A DNA stretch of 64,000 bases from Bradyrhizobium sp. Tv2a-2 (GCF_000472425.1 NZ_AXAI01000001.1:570768-634767), one strand, 5' to 3'. Positions 17,881 to 28,286 are shown, numbered from the stretch's first letter. Translations and numbers: made by a program. Notes: generated by a model from the letters alone, not told the origin.

Positions 17881-18011
17881 GTCGCCGCTTTTTCCGTTAA
17901 GGCAGTTCTCGTTAAGGTCATTTCGCATCGAGGCTTGGGCCGATCGCTGTCGAAACCGTTGTAAAGCCATGCTAAGGGCTGCCCAACTTTGACCGCCGGA
18001 ACCCAATTTTG

Positions 18012-19154
18012 ATGACCGGAACCGCCGTTTCGACCGCTCCTTGGGCGGGTGCTCTTCTAACCTCGTTCGCCCAGGCGGGCTACGAGCGGGCGGAGCCTGC
18101 CATCCTGCAGCCGGCCGAGCCCTTCCTCGATCTGTCCGGCGAGGACATTCGCAAGAGCCTTTACCTGACCACCGATTCCAGCGGCGAGGAGCTTTGCCTG
18201 CGCCCTGACCTGACGATCCCGGTGGCACGGGATTACCTCGCGTCAGATCGCGCCGGCCAGCCCGCGGGCTTCAGCTATCTCGGCCCGGTATTCCGCTATC
18301 GCGGCACTACCCCAAGCGAGTTCCTGCAGGCGGGCATCGAATCCTTCGGCCGACAGGACCGCGCCGCGGCCGATGCCGAGATGCTGGCGCTGGCGCTGCA
18401 AGCGATCAACACTTTCGGCGTCACGGACGTCGAAATCCGCACCGGCGACGTCGCACTGTTCAATGCATTGATCGATGCGCTTGAACTTTATCCAGTCTGG
18501 CGCCGTCGGCTGGTCAAGGATTTCAACCGCAAGATCTCGCTGGACAAGGACCTCGAGCAGTTGACGCTCGCAACCATCCCCGGCCGCAACGAATATGAGG
18601 GCGTGCTGGCGGCGCTTGCCGGCTCCGACCGCAAGGCGGCGCTCGCGCTCGTCACCGACCTGATGTCGATCGCCGGCACCACCAATGTCGGCGGCCGCAC
18701 CGTGGCCGAGATCGCCGACCGCTTCCTGGAGCAATCGACCCTGAAGGGCGGCGCGCTGCCGCACAACGCGCTCAATTTGATCAAGCGCTTCCTCGCCATC
18801 TCTGGCGATCCGGACGCAGCGGTCGCGCAATTGCGGGCACTGTCGCGCGAGGCGAAGCTCGAGATCACAGCGGCGATCGATCAATTGGAGGCCCGCATCG
18901 GGTTCATGGCGGCGCGCGGCATCGACGTAAAGACCTTGCGTTTCTCGACTGCCTTCGGACGGGGGCTCGACTACTACACCGGCTTCGAGTTCGAACTGCA
19001 TGCGCGAGGCAACGGCGCCGAGCCGCTTGTGGCCGGCGGCCGCTATGACGGACTGATGACGCGGCTCGGCGCGCCCGTGCCGATCCCTGCGGTCGGCTTC
19101 GCAGCATGGGTCGAGGCACTCATCAAGATCGGCCGGAATGCGAGGACGTCATGA
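18012..19154 (+). CDS. hisZ: ATP phosphoribosyltransferase regulatory subunit
   Basis: A 380-residue HisRS-like paralogue that has no tRNA-charging role and forms a complex with HisG to support the first step of histidine synthesis. Class II synthetase-like motif 1 and 2 regions are seen ([44 protein letters not shown]). The C-terminal [14 protein letters not shown] and AGGRYDGLM blocks match the catalytic-core fold. The ATG at 18012 is preferred over the adjacent TTG at 18009. It overlaps hisG by 4 bp. Confidence 0.94.
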   Translation: MTGTAVSTAPWAGALLTSFAQAGYERAEPAILQPAEPFLDLSGEDIRKSLYLTTDSSGEELCLRPDLTIPVARDYLASDRAGQPAGFSYLGPVFRYRGTTPSEFLQAGIESFGRQDRAAADAEMLALALQAINTFGVTDVEIRTGDVALFNALIDALELYPVWRRRLVKDFNRKISLDKDLEQLTLATIPGRNEYEGVLAALAGSDRKAALALVTDLMSIAGTTNVGGRTVAEIADRFLEQSTLKGGALPHNALNLIKRFLAISGDPDAAVAQLRALSREAKLEITAAIDQLEARIGFMAARGIDVKTLRFSTAFGRGLDYYTGFEFELHARGNGAEPLVAGGRYDGLMTRLGAPVPIPAVGFAAWVEALIKIGRNARTS

Positions 19155-20128
19155 GCGGGCCGTTTGTTCTAGCCGTTCCCTCCAAGGGCCGACTGCAGGA
19201 GAATGCCGAGGCGTTCTTCTCCCGCGCAGGGCTTACGCTCGCCAAGCCGCGCGGGGCGCGCGAATACCGCGGCACCATCTCCGGCCTCGACAATGTCGAG
19301 ATCGCCTATCTGTCGGCGAGCGAGATTGCCGCACAGCTCTCGCGCGGCGCCGTGCATTTCGGCGTCACCGGCGAGGACCTTGTGCGCGAGAGCATCGTCA
19401 ATGCGGACAAGCGGGTGCTCTTGCTCGACAATCTGGGCTTCGGCAGCGCCAACGTCGTGGTGGCCGTGCCGCAGGCGTGGATCGACGTGCGCACCATGGC
19501 CGATCTCGACGATGTCGCCACCGGCTTTCGCGCCCAGCATAACCGGCGGATGCGAGTCGCGACCAAATATATCAACCTCACCCGCGGCTATTTCGCGAGC
19601 CACGGCATCGTCGACTACCGCATCGTCGAAAGCGCGGGCGCAACCGAAGGCGCGCCGGCCGGCGGCACCGCCGAGCTGATCGTCGACATCACCACGACCG
19701 GCGCGACGCTCGCAGCCAACGGCCTGAAGGTGCTGGACGACGGCGTGATCCTGAAGAGCCATGCCAACCTCGTGGCCTCGCGCGAGGCGGACTGGTCGGG
19801 CGCCACGCTGGAGACTGCGCGCGTCATCCTCGATCACATCCATGCCCGCGCGCGAGCCAATCAATACAGCGAGGTCCGCACCCGTTTCAAAGGATGCGAT
19901 GCAGCAATGCTCGCCGAGGCACATAATCGTTTCGGCGTGGTCGCGCCGTTCGGCGGCCCGACCTCGTCGGGCATGCTGACCTTGCACTGCCCGCCGGCGC
20001 AGCTTTATGGGCTGGTCAGCTTCCTGCGCACGAACGGCGCCGACACCGTCTCGGTGGCTTCGCTGGATTACGTCTTCGACCGGGACAACCCGCTGTTCGC
20101 GCGGCTCGAGGCTTTCCTCAAGACGTGA
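19151..20128 (+). CDS. hisG: ATP phosphoribosyltransferase catalytic subunit
   Basis: A 325-residue enzyme joining ATP and PRPP to make phosphoribosyl-ATP, the committing step of histidine synthesis. It begins [21 protein letters not shown], contains the substrate segments [20 protein letters not shown] and [18 protein letters not shown]. The ATG at 19151 overlaps the hisZ stop (ATGA), so the two subunits are co-translated. The partner HisZ implies a hetero-oligomeric enzyme. Feedback by histidine is expected from the family, not visible here. Confidence 0.95.
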   Translation: MSGPFVLAVPSKGRLQENAEAFFSRAGLTLAKPRGAREYRGTISGLDNVEIAYLSASEIAAQLSRGAVHFGVTGEDLVRESIVNADKRVLLLDNLGFGSANVVVAVPQAWIDVRTMADLDDVATGFRAQHNRRMRVATKYINLTRGYFASHGIVDYRIVESAGATEGAPAGGTAELIVDITTTGATLAANGLKVLDDGVILKSHANLVASREADWSGATLETARVILDHIHARARANQYSEVRTRFKGCDAAMLAEAHNRFGVVAPFGGPTSSGMLTLHCPPAQLYGLVSFLRTNGADTVSVASLDYVFDRDNPLFARLEAFLKT

Positions 20129-20265
20129 GCGCTGCGCCCAAGCGCCGCTATCGAGGCGTGGCGACAAGCCGGGACGATTACCATATGGTAGCACGGCGCA
20201 AGGTGGACGCATGAACCGGCTCTCGGGCGGGGCATGCTCGAGGGGCGAGTTGGGAAATCTGATTG

Positions 20266-21312
20266 ATGATGCTCGGTAGCGACGTCTCGAACCTGTCCAC
20301 GACCGCGGTCACTGCCGCGGCCAAGGGGCTGTCGATTGTCGTCCCCGCCTACAACGAGGCGGCGGGCCTCGCGGCCCTGCATCAGCGCATCTGCGATCTC
20401 GCCATCGCGCTGCGGCAGCGCTATGGACTCGGTTGCGAGGTCGTCTATGTCGATGACGGCTCCAGCGATGCGACGCTGGCGATCGCGCGCACATTGCCGG
20501 CCTCTGCGCTCGACGTGCAGGTGGTTTCGCTGTCGCGCAATTTCGGCAAGGAGGCCGCGTTGATGGCCGGGCTCGATCATGCCCGACGCGGCGCCGTGCT
20601 GTTCATGGATGGCGACGGCCAGCATCCACCCGCGCTGGTGGAGCAGCTCGTCAGCCACTGGATCGATGGCGGCTATGACGTGGTCTATACCGCCAAGGCC
20701 CATCGCGACAATGAATCGCTGCTGCGGCGGCTTTCGGTGCACGGGTTCTACGCCCTGATCAACTGGGGCGCGCGGCAGAAGATCCCCGAGGACGCCGGCG
20801 ACTTCCGCCTGCTGTCGCCGCGCGCGGTCGCGGCGCTGCGGCAATTGCCCGAGCGGAACCGCTTCTTCAAGGGACTCGCGAGCTGGATCGGCTTCCGGCA
20901 GATTCGGGTCGACTACGAGCCGGCCCCGCGCGCGCATGGCGTCACCACCTTCAGCTTCTTCCGGCTCATGGGCCTGTCGGTCGAGGGGCTGACCTCGTTC
21001 TCGGTGGCGCCGTTGCGCTTCGCGAGCCTGCTCGGCGTGCTGCTGGCGTCGGTCGCCTTCCTGTTCGGGATCTCGATCATCTGGGAAGTGTGGACCACCG
21101 GAAAGCAGGTTCCAGGTTATCCCTCGCTGGTCGTCGGCCTCATGACCATCGGCGGCGTGCAGCTGATCATGATCGGCATCGTTGGCGAATATATCGGCAA
21201 GATCCTGTCCGAGCTGAAGGCACGGCCGATCTACTTCGTCGCCGAGCACAGCGAGAAGCAGTTCGAGGCAGAGCGCGGCGAGAGCGAAAGCAAAAGGACC
21301 GCCGCGGAATGA
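20266..21312 (+). CDS. DPM1/GtrB-type membrane glycosyltransferase (FlmF2-like)
   Basis: A GT2 enzyme of about 348 residues that should transfer a sugar from a nucleotide donor to a polyprenyl phosphate on the cytoplasmic face. Seen: LSIVVPAYNEAAG, YVDDGSSDAT, the metal/donor motif DGDGQHPP, RNRFFKGLASWIGF, and two C-terminal membrane helices (about 242-270 and 280-310) ending GEYIGKILSELKARPIYFV, as in GtrB, ArnC and FlmF2. ATGs at 20266 and 20269 are both usable. The stop overlaps the start of a ChbG/YdjC deacetylase by 4 bp, which suggests the transferred sugar is an N-acetylhexosamine. Confidence 0.88.
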   Translation: MMLGSDVSNLSTTAVTAAAKGLSIVVPAYNEAAGLAALHQRICDLAIALRQRYGLGCEVVYVDDGSSDATLAIARTLPASALDVQVVSLSRNFGKEAALMAGLDHARRGAVLFMDGDGQHPPALVEQLVSHWIDGGYDVVYTAKAHRDNESLLRRLSVHGFYALINWGARQKIPEDAGDFRLLSPRAVAALRQLPERNRFFKGLASWIGFRQIRVDYEPAPRAHGVTTFSFFRLMGLSVEGLTSFSVAPLRFASLLGVLLASVAFLFGISIIWEVWTTGKQVPGYPSLVVGLMTIGGVQLIMIGIVGEYIGKILSELKARPIYFVAEHSEKQFEAERGESESKRTAAE

Positions 21313-22154
21313 GCGATGCCGCGCGGCGCGCGCCGATCTGGCTGTGCGCTGACGATTACGGCATCAGCCCGGGCGTCAACCGCGCCATCCGTGATCTGAT
21401 CGAGCGCGGCCGGCTTAACGCCACGTCTGTCATGGTCGTCGGTCCTGCGATCGGCCGCGAGGAAATCGGCGCGTTGCAAAGCGTGGCGGGCGCGAGCTCG
21501 CGTTGCGCGATCGGGCTGCATGCCACGTTGACGGCGCCGTTCCGGCCGCTCTCCATGCACTTCCGTCCCCTCGATGGCGGCATGTTCCTCCCCTTCCCGA
21601 AACTTTTGCGCGCGAGCCTGCTGCGACGGCTCGATCCCGAGATCATCCATACCGAGCTCAAGCTGCAGCTCGCGACCTTCGCCGGAATGTTCGGCCGCGT
21701 GCCGGATTTCATCGACGGCCATCAGCATGTGCAACTCTACCCCGCCGTCCGGGATGCGTTCCTTGCGGCAGTGAAAGAGATCGCGCCCAGGGCCTGGGTC
21801 CGGCAGGCAGGCCGCGCCACGCCGTTGCTGCAACGATTCGCCGCGCCGAAGGCCGTGTTGCTGGATATGCTGAGCGCACAATTTCGCGCACGCGCGGCCC
21901 GCGCCGGCATCATGGTCAATCCCGCTTTTGCCGGTGCCTATGATTTTTCGCGCAAGCCCGATTTCGGCGCGTTGATGCGCGGCTTTCTCGATCGCCTGCC
22001 GGCGCAAGCCGTGGTGATGTGCCATCCCGGCTTCGTCGACGAACAGCTGTTGAGCCTCGACCCCTTCACCGAGCAGCGCGAGCGCGAGCACGCCTATCTG
22101 GCCGGCGAGCAATTCCCGGCCCTGCTCGCCGAAAAACAGCTGACATTGGGCTGA
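21309..22154 (+). CDS. ChbG/YdjC-family carbohydrate deacetylase (NaxD/HpnK-like)
   Basis: A 281-residue metal-dependent deacetylase of the ChbG/YdjC family. The metal site is visible as ADDYGISPGVNRAI near the N terminus (Asp pair) and DGHQHVQLYP (His pair) in the middle; MCHPGFVD follows near the C terminus. Relatives include NaxD, which deacetylates Und-P-GalNAc in Francisella, and HpnK, which acts in hopanoid synthesis. Start ATG at 21309 overlaps the glycosyltransferase stop (ATGA), far downstream of the longest ORF start. Context favours deacetylation of the lipid-linked sugar made by the preceding enzyme. Confidence 0.87.
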   Translation: MSDAARRAPIWLCADDYGISPGVNRAIRDLIERGRLNATSVMVVGPAIGREEIGALQSVAGASSRCAIGLHATLTAPFRPLSMHFRPLDGGMFLPFPKLLRASLLRRLDPEIIHTELKLQLATFAGMFGRVPDFIDGHQHVQLYPAVRDAFLAAVKEIAPRAWVRQAGRATPLLQRFAAPKAVLLDMLSAQFRARAARAGIMVNPAFAGAYDFSRKPDFGALMRGFLDRLPAQAVVMCHPGFVDEQLLSLDPFTEQREREHAYLAGEQFPALLAEKQLTLG

Positions 22155-22286
22155 GGGGTCGCCCCGGCAAGGCCAGGGCCAATCTGACGCCTACCTAAAT
22201 TTAATCCGGAACCGCACTTCAGGGCGCCATGAAGCCGGCTTACATCTTGGCCGCGCTTCGGAACAGGAAGCCGCTGGAGAGACACA

Positions 22287-23168
22287 ATGAACCCGCAAGA
22301 ACGCCAATTGGTTGATGAACTTTTCGACCGGCTCGCCAAGCTGGAAGGTGCGCCGCGCGATCCCGATGCGGCCAGTGCCATCGCAGACGGCTTGCGCAAA
22401 GCACCGAACGCCATCTACCCCCTGGTGCAAACCGTGCTGCTCCAGGACGAGGCATTGAAGCGCGCCAACGCCCACATCCAGGAGCTTGAGGCTGCGATGC
22501 AGCCGCCGCAACAGCAGCAGTCCGGCGGCTTCCTCGATTCGATGCGCGACGCCATCTTCGGCCAGGGCAACTCCGCTCAAGCCGGACCGAACCAGCCGCA
22601 CGGCTCGGTACCCAATGTCCCGCCGCCTGCGAGCCGCCCGGTGTGGAACAGCGGCCAGGTGATGCAGCAGACGCAGGCGCCGGGTTACGGTCAGGGCTAC
22701 GGCCAAGGTTACGGTCAAGGTTACGGCCAAGGCGGCTATCAGGGCCCTGGACAGCCTTATGGATCGTCCTACGGCGCCCCGCCGTTCGGCGGTGGCGGCG
22801 GCTCGTTCCTCGGCACCGCTGCGGCCGCGGCGGCGGGTCTGGTCGGCGGCTCGCTGTTGATGAGCGGCATTCGCAACATGATGGGCGGCCCGCGTCACGG
22901 CTTCGGCGATCCGACGACGGTCGTCGAGACCGATCGTCCGAGCCCCTGGAGCGATCAGTCGGGGAGCACGCTGGCGCGCGACGCAGGGATCAGCGATGTC
23001 GGCTCGTCCCGTGATTATGCCGACAACTCATCGCGCAGCGGCCTGTTCGACCAGAGCTCCAACGATCGCGACTTCAGCGGCAACGACCCCGACGACATGG
23101 ACATGGACACTGACGATTTCGCCGACAATGGCGGAGACTTCGGCGGTGACGACAGCCAGGACGTCTGA
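22287..23168 (+). CDS. DUF2076 domain protein with GYGQ repeats
   Basis: A 293-residue protein matching DUF2076 from its first residues (MNPQERQLVDELFDRLAKLE, then YPLVQTVLLQDEALKRANA). The N-terminal helical pair (1-75) is followed by a Gln/Pro linker, four GYGQ repeats (about 133-148), a short Gly/Ala hydrophobic segment (SFLGTAAAAAAGLVGGSLLM, a possible membrane helix) and a strongly acidic C-terminal tail (DPDDMDMDTDDFADNGGDF). The RBS GGAGAG precedes the ATG. Family function is unknown. It terminates at the hairpin at 23193. Confidence 0.87.
   Translation: MNPQERQLVDELFDRLAKLEGAPRDPDAASAIADGLRKAPNAIYPLVQTVLLQDEALKRANAHIQELEAAMQPPQQQQSGGFLDSMRDAIFGQGNSAQAGPNQPHGSVPNVPPPASRPVWNSGQVMQQTQAPGYGQGYGQGYGQGYGQGGYQGPGQPYGSSYGAPPFGGGGGSFLGTAAAAAAGLVGGSLLMSGIRNMMGGPRHGFGDPTTVVETDRPSPWSDQSGSTLARDAGISDVGSSRDYADNSSRSGLFDQSSNDRDFSGNDPDDMDMDTDDFADNGGDFGGDDSQDV
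22683..22730 (+). repeat. Four tandem 12-bp repeats encoding GYGQ
   Basis: Units GGTTACGGTCAG, GGCTACGGCCAA, GGTTACGGTCAA and GGTTACGGCCAA lie in frame within the DUF2076 gene. Third-position changes show the repeat is old or kept for the peptide rather than very recent slippage. Copy number could vary between strains. Confidence 0.9.
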
Positions 23169-23192
23169 GGCTCGCCGTACTGCGAACGTGAA

Positions 23193-23219
23193 AACGGCCA
23201 CCCTCTCCGGGTGGCCGTT
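23193..23219. terminator. Bidirectional terminator, DUF2076 / L,D-transpeptidase
   Basis: An 11-bp perfect stem AACGGCCACCC / GGGTGGCCGTT with a TCTCC loop, flanked by a T-run (CTGTTTTG) on the plus side and an A-run on the other, sits between two convergent genes. Confidence 0.85.
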
Positions 23220-23242
23220 CTGTTTTGTCAGGTATCAACCAA

Positions 23243-24064
23243 TCAGAGAATGATGACCTTGGTGCCGACGTTGACGCGGCCATAGAGGTCGATGACGTCC
23301 TCGTTGCGCATCCTGATGCAGCCGGAGGAAACATTGGTGCCGATGGTCCATGGCTCGTTGGAGCCGTGGATACGATAGAGCGTCGAGCCGAGATACATGG
23401 CGCGCGCGCCGAGCGGGTTTTCCGGTCCGCCCTCCATGTGGCGCGGCAGATCGGGACGCCGTGCGATCATCTCCGCCGGCGGGGTCCAGTCCGGCCATTC
23501 GCGCTTGGCCGTAATCGTCTTGACGCCTGACCAGGTGAAGCCGGGACGGCCGACACCGATGCCGTAGCGCAGCGCGTGGCCGTTGCCTTCGACCAGGAAC
23601 AGGAACTTGTTCGGCGTGTCGATCACGATCGTGCCGGCGCCCTCGCTGCCGCGATAGTCGACCTCCTGCTTCTCATATCTCGGATCGAAGGACCGCTGCC
23701 GCGGATCGTATGCTTCCTGCTCGGCTTGCGGGTACGCCTGTTGCGGATAGACGGCCTGCGGATAGCCCTGCTGCGGAGGCATCGGCTCTCGCCCGTAATA
23801 GGCCGGCTGCTGCTGATACGTCGGCTGCTGCTGATAGCGCGGATCCTGCGCCGGCCGGTCGCCGAACAGGAATTCAATGAAGCCACCGCCCATGTTGGAG
23901 CGCTCCGCATAAGCGGTGCGCACCGGTGCGATCTGCTGCGGCGAGCCCGCGTAGATCACGGCAGGCTCGGGAAGGCTTGCGGGATCAATCGCTGCGGCGC
24001 GATCTGTGCCAATGGCAAGGAAGGCTGCGCCGGCAAGCAGCGCGAGGAAAGTTGTTTTCAACAT
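23243..24064 (-). CDS. Secreted L,D-transpeptidase (YkuD domain)
   Basis: A 273-residue exported peptidoglycan cross-linking enzyme. Start at 24064 gives a signal peptide (MLKTTFLALLAGAAFLAIGTDRAAA). A low-complexity stretch rich in Gln, Tyr and Pro (QQPTYQQQPAYY, QQGYPQAVYPQQAYPQ; about 75-125) precedes the YkuD domain (about 145-273). That domain holds YRIHGSNEPWTIG and the catalytic SSGCIRM with the Cys. Such enzymes form 3-3 cross-links or anchor lipoproteins. The repeat linker probably spans or binds the cell wall. Confidence 0.92.
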   Translation of the reverse strand: MLKTTFLALLAGAAFLAIGTDRAAAIDPASLPEPAVIYAGSPQQIAPVRTAYAERSNMGGGFIEFLFGDRPAQDPRYQQQPTYQQQPAYYGREPMPPQQGYPQAVYPQQAYPQAEQEAYDPRQRSFDPRYEKQEVDYRGSEGAGTIVIDTPNKFLFLVEGNGHALRYGIGVGRPGFTWSGVKTITAKREWPDWTPPAEMIARRPDLPRHMEGGPENPLGARAMYLGSTLYRIHGSNEPWTIGTNVSSGCIRMRNEDVIDLYGRVNVGTKVIIL

Positions 24065-24368
24065 CGACGTACTCTGTACTGGTTCGTCTGATCGACTTGA
24101 TCGGCAGGCGGGAAAGCGCGCTGCGCAAGGCAACGATTAACCTTGAACCCGCGTCGGTCTGGTAAACGAAGACCGCGTTTCGATTCACCCAGTCGGCAGC
24201 CCGCCCCGATTTGTGCGACAGCGTTTATTTTCGATAAACGCAAGGCGCTGATGGTTAATTCGCGGTTTGCCATAACTGCGTGGCGTTATCGGTCACAGTT
24301 CCTGACGTGAACCCGATGTTAAAGAGCAGCTGGATAAGACTCCTCGCGGAATGTATGGGGGAGCCCTG
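24065..24368. other. Divergent intergenic region with perfect hairpin
   Basis: About 300 bp between the L,D-transpeptidase and cheZ genes, with no ORF of merit. It contains an 8-bp perfect stem GCGTTTAT / ATAAACGC around TTTCG at 24221-24241, which could be an operator or the end of a small RNA. The promoters of both genes must be here, but none is clear enough to place. Confidence 0.5.
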
Positions 24369-25154
24369 ATGGTTGTTCATCGCAAGCGTTATCGCATTGA
24401 AGAGGCTATCGGCATCGACGTGCCGGTTGCGGCCGAGGAAGTTTCTGGAGGCGAAGTGGCGCCGATGCATCGTGAAATCATGGCTGAGCTGCGTGCCATC
24501 CGCGCCCAGATGGCAAACGGCGGCAACGCCAGCAGGAGCGCCGCGGCCAACGTGCTCGAGGACACCGCCACCCGCGAGGTTGCCGAGGCGCGCGCGCTTC
24601 TCGAAACCTACCGCGCCCAGATCGAGCAGTGCGAAAAGCTCAAGGTCGAGCTCGACCTCATCCACGACGCCATCAGCCGCACCAAGCGCGAGATCGCGGC
24701 GATCCACGGCAACAGCTTCGACGGTCAGGAAATGGCCAAGGTCAATGGCGAGCTCGGCGCCGTCGCCAACGGCACCGAGCAGGCGACCCAGCAGATTCTT
24801 GAATGCGCCGAGTTCATCGACCAGGCGGCCAGCGCGCTGGCGAAAGTGAACTCGCCCGACCAGCAGAAGATCCTGTCCGAGGAAATCCAGGAGCGCGTGG
24901 TTTCGATCTTCGAGGCCTGCAACTTCCAGGACCTGACCGGCCAGCGCATCAACAAAGTCATGAACACGATGAAGCTGATCGAGGGCCACATCAATGTGAT
25001 GATGGACATCTGGGGCGGCGTCGACGCGATCAAGGCCCATGCGGTGCCGATCGTCGACACCCGGGAAGAAGACGAGAAGCTCCTCAACGGCCCGAAACTC
25101 GAAGGCGACGCCGGTCACGCCTCGCAGGACGACATCGACGCGCTGTTCGATTGA
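24369..25154 (+). CDS. cheZ: Chemotaxis phosphatase CheZ
   Basis: About 261 residues, predominantly long helices. The catalytic motif FQDLTGQRINKVMNTMK near residue 187 aligns with the CheZ helix in which Asp and Gln of DLTGQ act on phospho-CheY. The C-terminal tail (QDDIDALFD) is the conserved CheY-binding peptide. I choose ATG 24369 because GGGGGAG lies 5 nt before it; an upstream ATG at 24351 has no RBS. No other che genes are nearby, so it acts in trans on a chemotaxis system elsewhere. Confidence 0.9.
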   Translation: MVVHRKRYRIEEAIGIDVPVAAEEVSGGEVAPMHREIMAELRAIRAQMANGGNASRSAAANVLEDTATREVAEARALLETYRAQIEQCEKLKVELDLIHDAISRTKREIAAIHGNSFDGQEMAKVNGELGAVANGTEQATQQILECAEFIDQAASALAKVNSPDQQKILSEEIQERVVSIFEACNFQDLTGQRINKVMNTMKLIEGHINVMMDIWGGVDAIKAHAVPIVDTREEDEKLLNGPKLEGDAGHASQDDIDALFD

Positions 25155-25181
25155 GTCCCGGTTTCGACCGCAGCCAAAATC

Positions 25182-25210
25182 AAAACGCCGGCCCCGTGGC
25201 CGGCGTTTTT
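25182..25210 (+). terminator. Rho-independent terminator of cheZ
   Basis: A 12-bp stem AAAACGCCGGCC / GGCCGGCGTTTT with a CCGT loop, followed by T and GTTTTG, starts 28 nt after the cheZ stop. Confidence 0.9.
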
Positions 25211-25225
25211 GTTTTGCCCTTGCTT

Positions 25226-25268
25226 CGTCATTCCGGGGCGATACGCCAGTATCGAACCCGGATTCTCG
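25226..25268. repeat. REP-like element, one arm
   Basis: CGTCATTCCGGGGCG followed by CGAACCCGGATTCTCG matches the first half of the element at 2290-2402 and the one at 30067. The returning arm is missing. Confidence 0.75.
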
Positions 25269-25328
25269 CGCCGCGACTTTCAGGATGCCAGGTTCGCGAC
25301 GTCGCCGCCCGAATGCTGTGACGTGGCC

Positions 25329-25841
25329 TCAGGCCCGCGGCCCGCAGCGGACATAGACCATGGTCTGGTACCGGGTCGCCGCATCCTTGTCCACGAAGCG
25401 CGTGACCAAGACGCGCCCGTCAAAGGAGATGATCTCGCGATCCTGGTCGCCGCCGGGCGGACCATCCGGACCGATATAGTTCTTGCCGCTGCGGCTGCCC
25501 TTCAGCCGTAATTCCTGCGGCGTCGCCTGGTCAGCCAGATGCATTATCACTCCGCCCGTCGACCCCGCGCCGATCGTGTAGGGCTGCTTGCACTGCGCCA
25601 GGGCCATCTTCTCCGTGCGCGCGCGGTCGGCAGGGTTGTTGAAGGCGGCGAGCCCCCACTTGCCGACCAGCTCCTCGGAACGGATGCTCGACGGCAGCGC
25701 GGGCTCGACACCCGGCTCAGCCTCGGACGTCGTCGGCGTGGACGTGCCCAGGCTGAAGCTCGAGCAGGCCCCGAGAATTATCGATAAGGCCGCGACGACC
25801 GACAGATTTCGAACCGTCTGCGCGTACCCGAAACTCACCAT
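25329..25841 (-). CDS. Putative lipoprotein, unknown
   Basis: About 170 residues from the ATG at 25841 ([20 protein letters not shown]). A lipobox IILGAC ends the signal at about residue 26, so the mature protein should be lipid-anchored. A Ser/Thr/Glu-rich linker precedes a compact domain that starts [20 protein letters not shown] and resembles protease-inhibitor or lipocalin-like beta folds (AprI/Inh type), with a Cys pair (QCKQPYTI and VRCGPRA). Function unknown. It is divergent from groES across about 305 bp. Confidence 0.78.
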   Translation of the reverse strand: MVSFGYAQTVRNLSVVAALSIILGACSSFSLGTSTPTTSEAEPGVEPALPSSIRSEELVGKWGLAAFNNPADRARTEKMALAQCKQPYTIGAGSTGGVIMHLADQATPQELRLKGSRSGKNYIGPDGPPGGDQDREIISFDGRVLVTRFVDKDAATRYQTMVYVRCGPRA

Positions 25842-25990
25842 TGGCCTTCCCCCGAACTGGATCGTGGTCGCACCCACGCCCAACCAACCCCAAATCCGCT
25901 GCCGGAGCAACAACTACGCCCCGATTTCAGGTTTGGTTTCGCTTAGCAATATGCTCAACCGGCCTCAAGGAGCACTTAACCCTGCTTTGC

Positions 25991-26057
25991 TTGACAGGAT
26001 CGGCGCCAGGCCATATTTCGGGCTCACAATTTAGCACTCCGAAAGCACGACTGCCAG
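25991..26057 (+). promoter_or_regulatory. groESL promoter and degenerate CIRCE operator
   Basis: A perfect -35 TTGACA at 25991-25996 is followed by an AT-rich -10 region (CATATTTC) at about 26012-26019. Just downstream is a CIRCE element: left arm TTAGCACTC (26031-26039, perfect), 9-nt spacer, right arm GACTGCCAG (26049-26057), matching GAGTGCTAA at 6 of 9 bases. HrcA repression with relief on heat shock is therefore likely. The leader to groES is about 100 nt. Confidence 0.8.
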
Positions 26058-26146
26058 CCATCCGCCCCCTGGGGCGCGACCAACGCGCAACAGATGCTCT
26101 TTCGATCCACCGCACCTCACAAGCGAGCCTTCAAAAAGGAAACGTC

Positions 26147-26443
26147 ATGGTCAAATCCAAATTCCGTCCGCTGCACGACCGTGTTGTGGTGAAACGCATC
26201 GACGCGGAAGCGAAGAGCAAGGGCGGCATCATCATCCCCGATTCCGCCAAGGAAAAGCCCTCCCAGGGCGAAGTCGTCGCTGTCGGACCAGGCGGCCGTG
26301 ACGAGGCCGGCAAGCTGATCCCGATCGACGTCAAGGCCGGCGACCGCGTGCTGTTCGGCAAATGGTCGGGCACCGAGGTCAAGATCGATGGCGAGGAACT
26401 CCTGATCATGAAGGAGTCCGACATCATGGGCGTGCTGGCCTGA
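26147..26443 (+). CDS. groES: Co-chaperonin GroES
   Basis: A 98-residue co-chaperonin that caps the GroEL ring. The whole sequence matches: [22 protein letters not shown] opens the family signature, the mobile loop is [19 protein letters not shown], and the roof and C-terminal strands read [29 protein letters not shown] across 75-95. The start at ATG 26147 follows AAAGGA. The ORF extends upstream without a stop but that part is leader. Cotranscribed with groEL; B. japonicum-type genomes carry several groESL operons, of which this is one of the CIRCE type. Confidence 0.97.
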   Translation: MVKSKFRPLHDRVVVKRIDAEAKSKGGIIIPDSAKEKPSQGEVVAVGPGGRDEAGKLIPIDVKAGDRVLFGKWSGTEVKIDGEELLIMKESDIMGVLA

Positions 26444-26486
26444 AACCGGCCCGAAGTTAAACCCGTAACCTCGCTGCGTATTCATG

Positions 26487-26560
26487 CGTCATGCCCGGAC
26501 TTGTTCCGAGCATGCATCCCTCACGAGAGCCGGACTGCCACGTCAAGCCCGGCAATGACG
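26487..26560. repeat. REP-like inverted repeat inside the groES-groEL gap
   Basis: CGTCATGCCCGG (26487-26498) and CCCGGCAATGACG (26548-26560) form imperfect inverted arms. The position, within a 169-bp spacer between two cotranscribed genes, could affect mRNA processing or the GroES:GroEL ratio. Confidence 0.7.
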
Positions 26561-26600
26561 AAGTGGCAAAGCGGCGAGCACAAACCTTCCGCATATTTAA

Positions 26601-28259
<1,659 letters not shown>

Positions 28260-28286
28260 AGCCCCGTTCCGAACCGAAATGAAATC

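Noticed and set aside
20266..22154. Assignment as HpnI-HpnK hopanoid genes
   Set aside because: The transferase is of DPM/GtrB type with C-terminal helices and no hopanoid genes are nearby, so the FlmF2-NaxD comparison fits better, though not proven.
22683..22730. Possible CRISPR-like repeat
   Set aside because: 12-bp in-frame codon repeats without spacers, clearly inside a protein gene.
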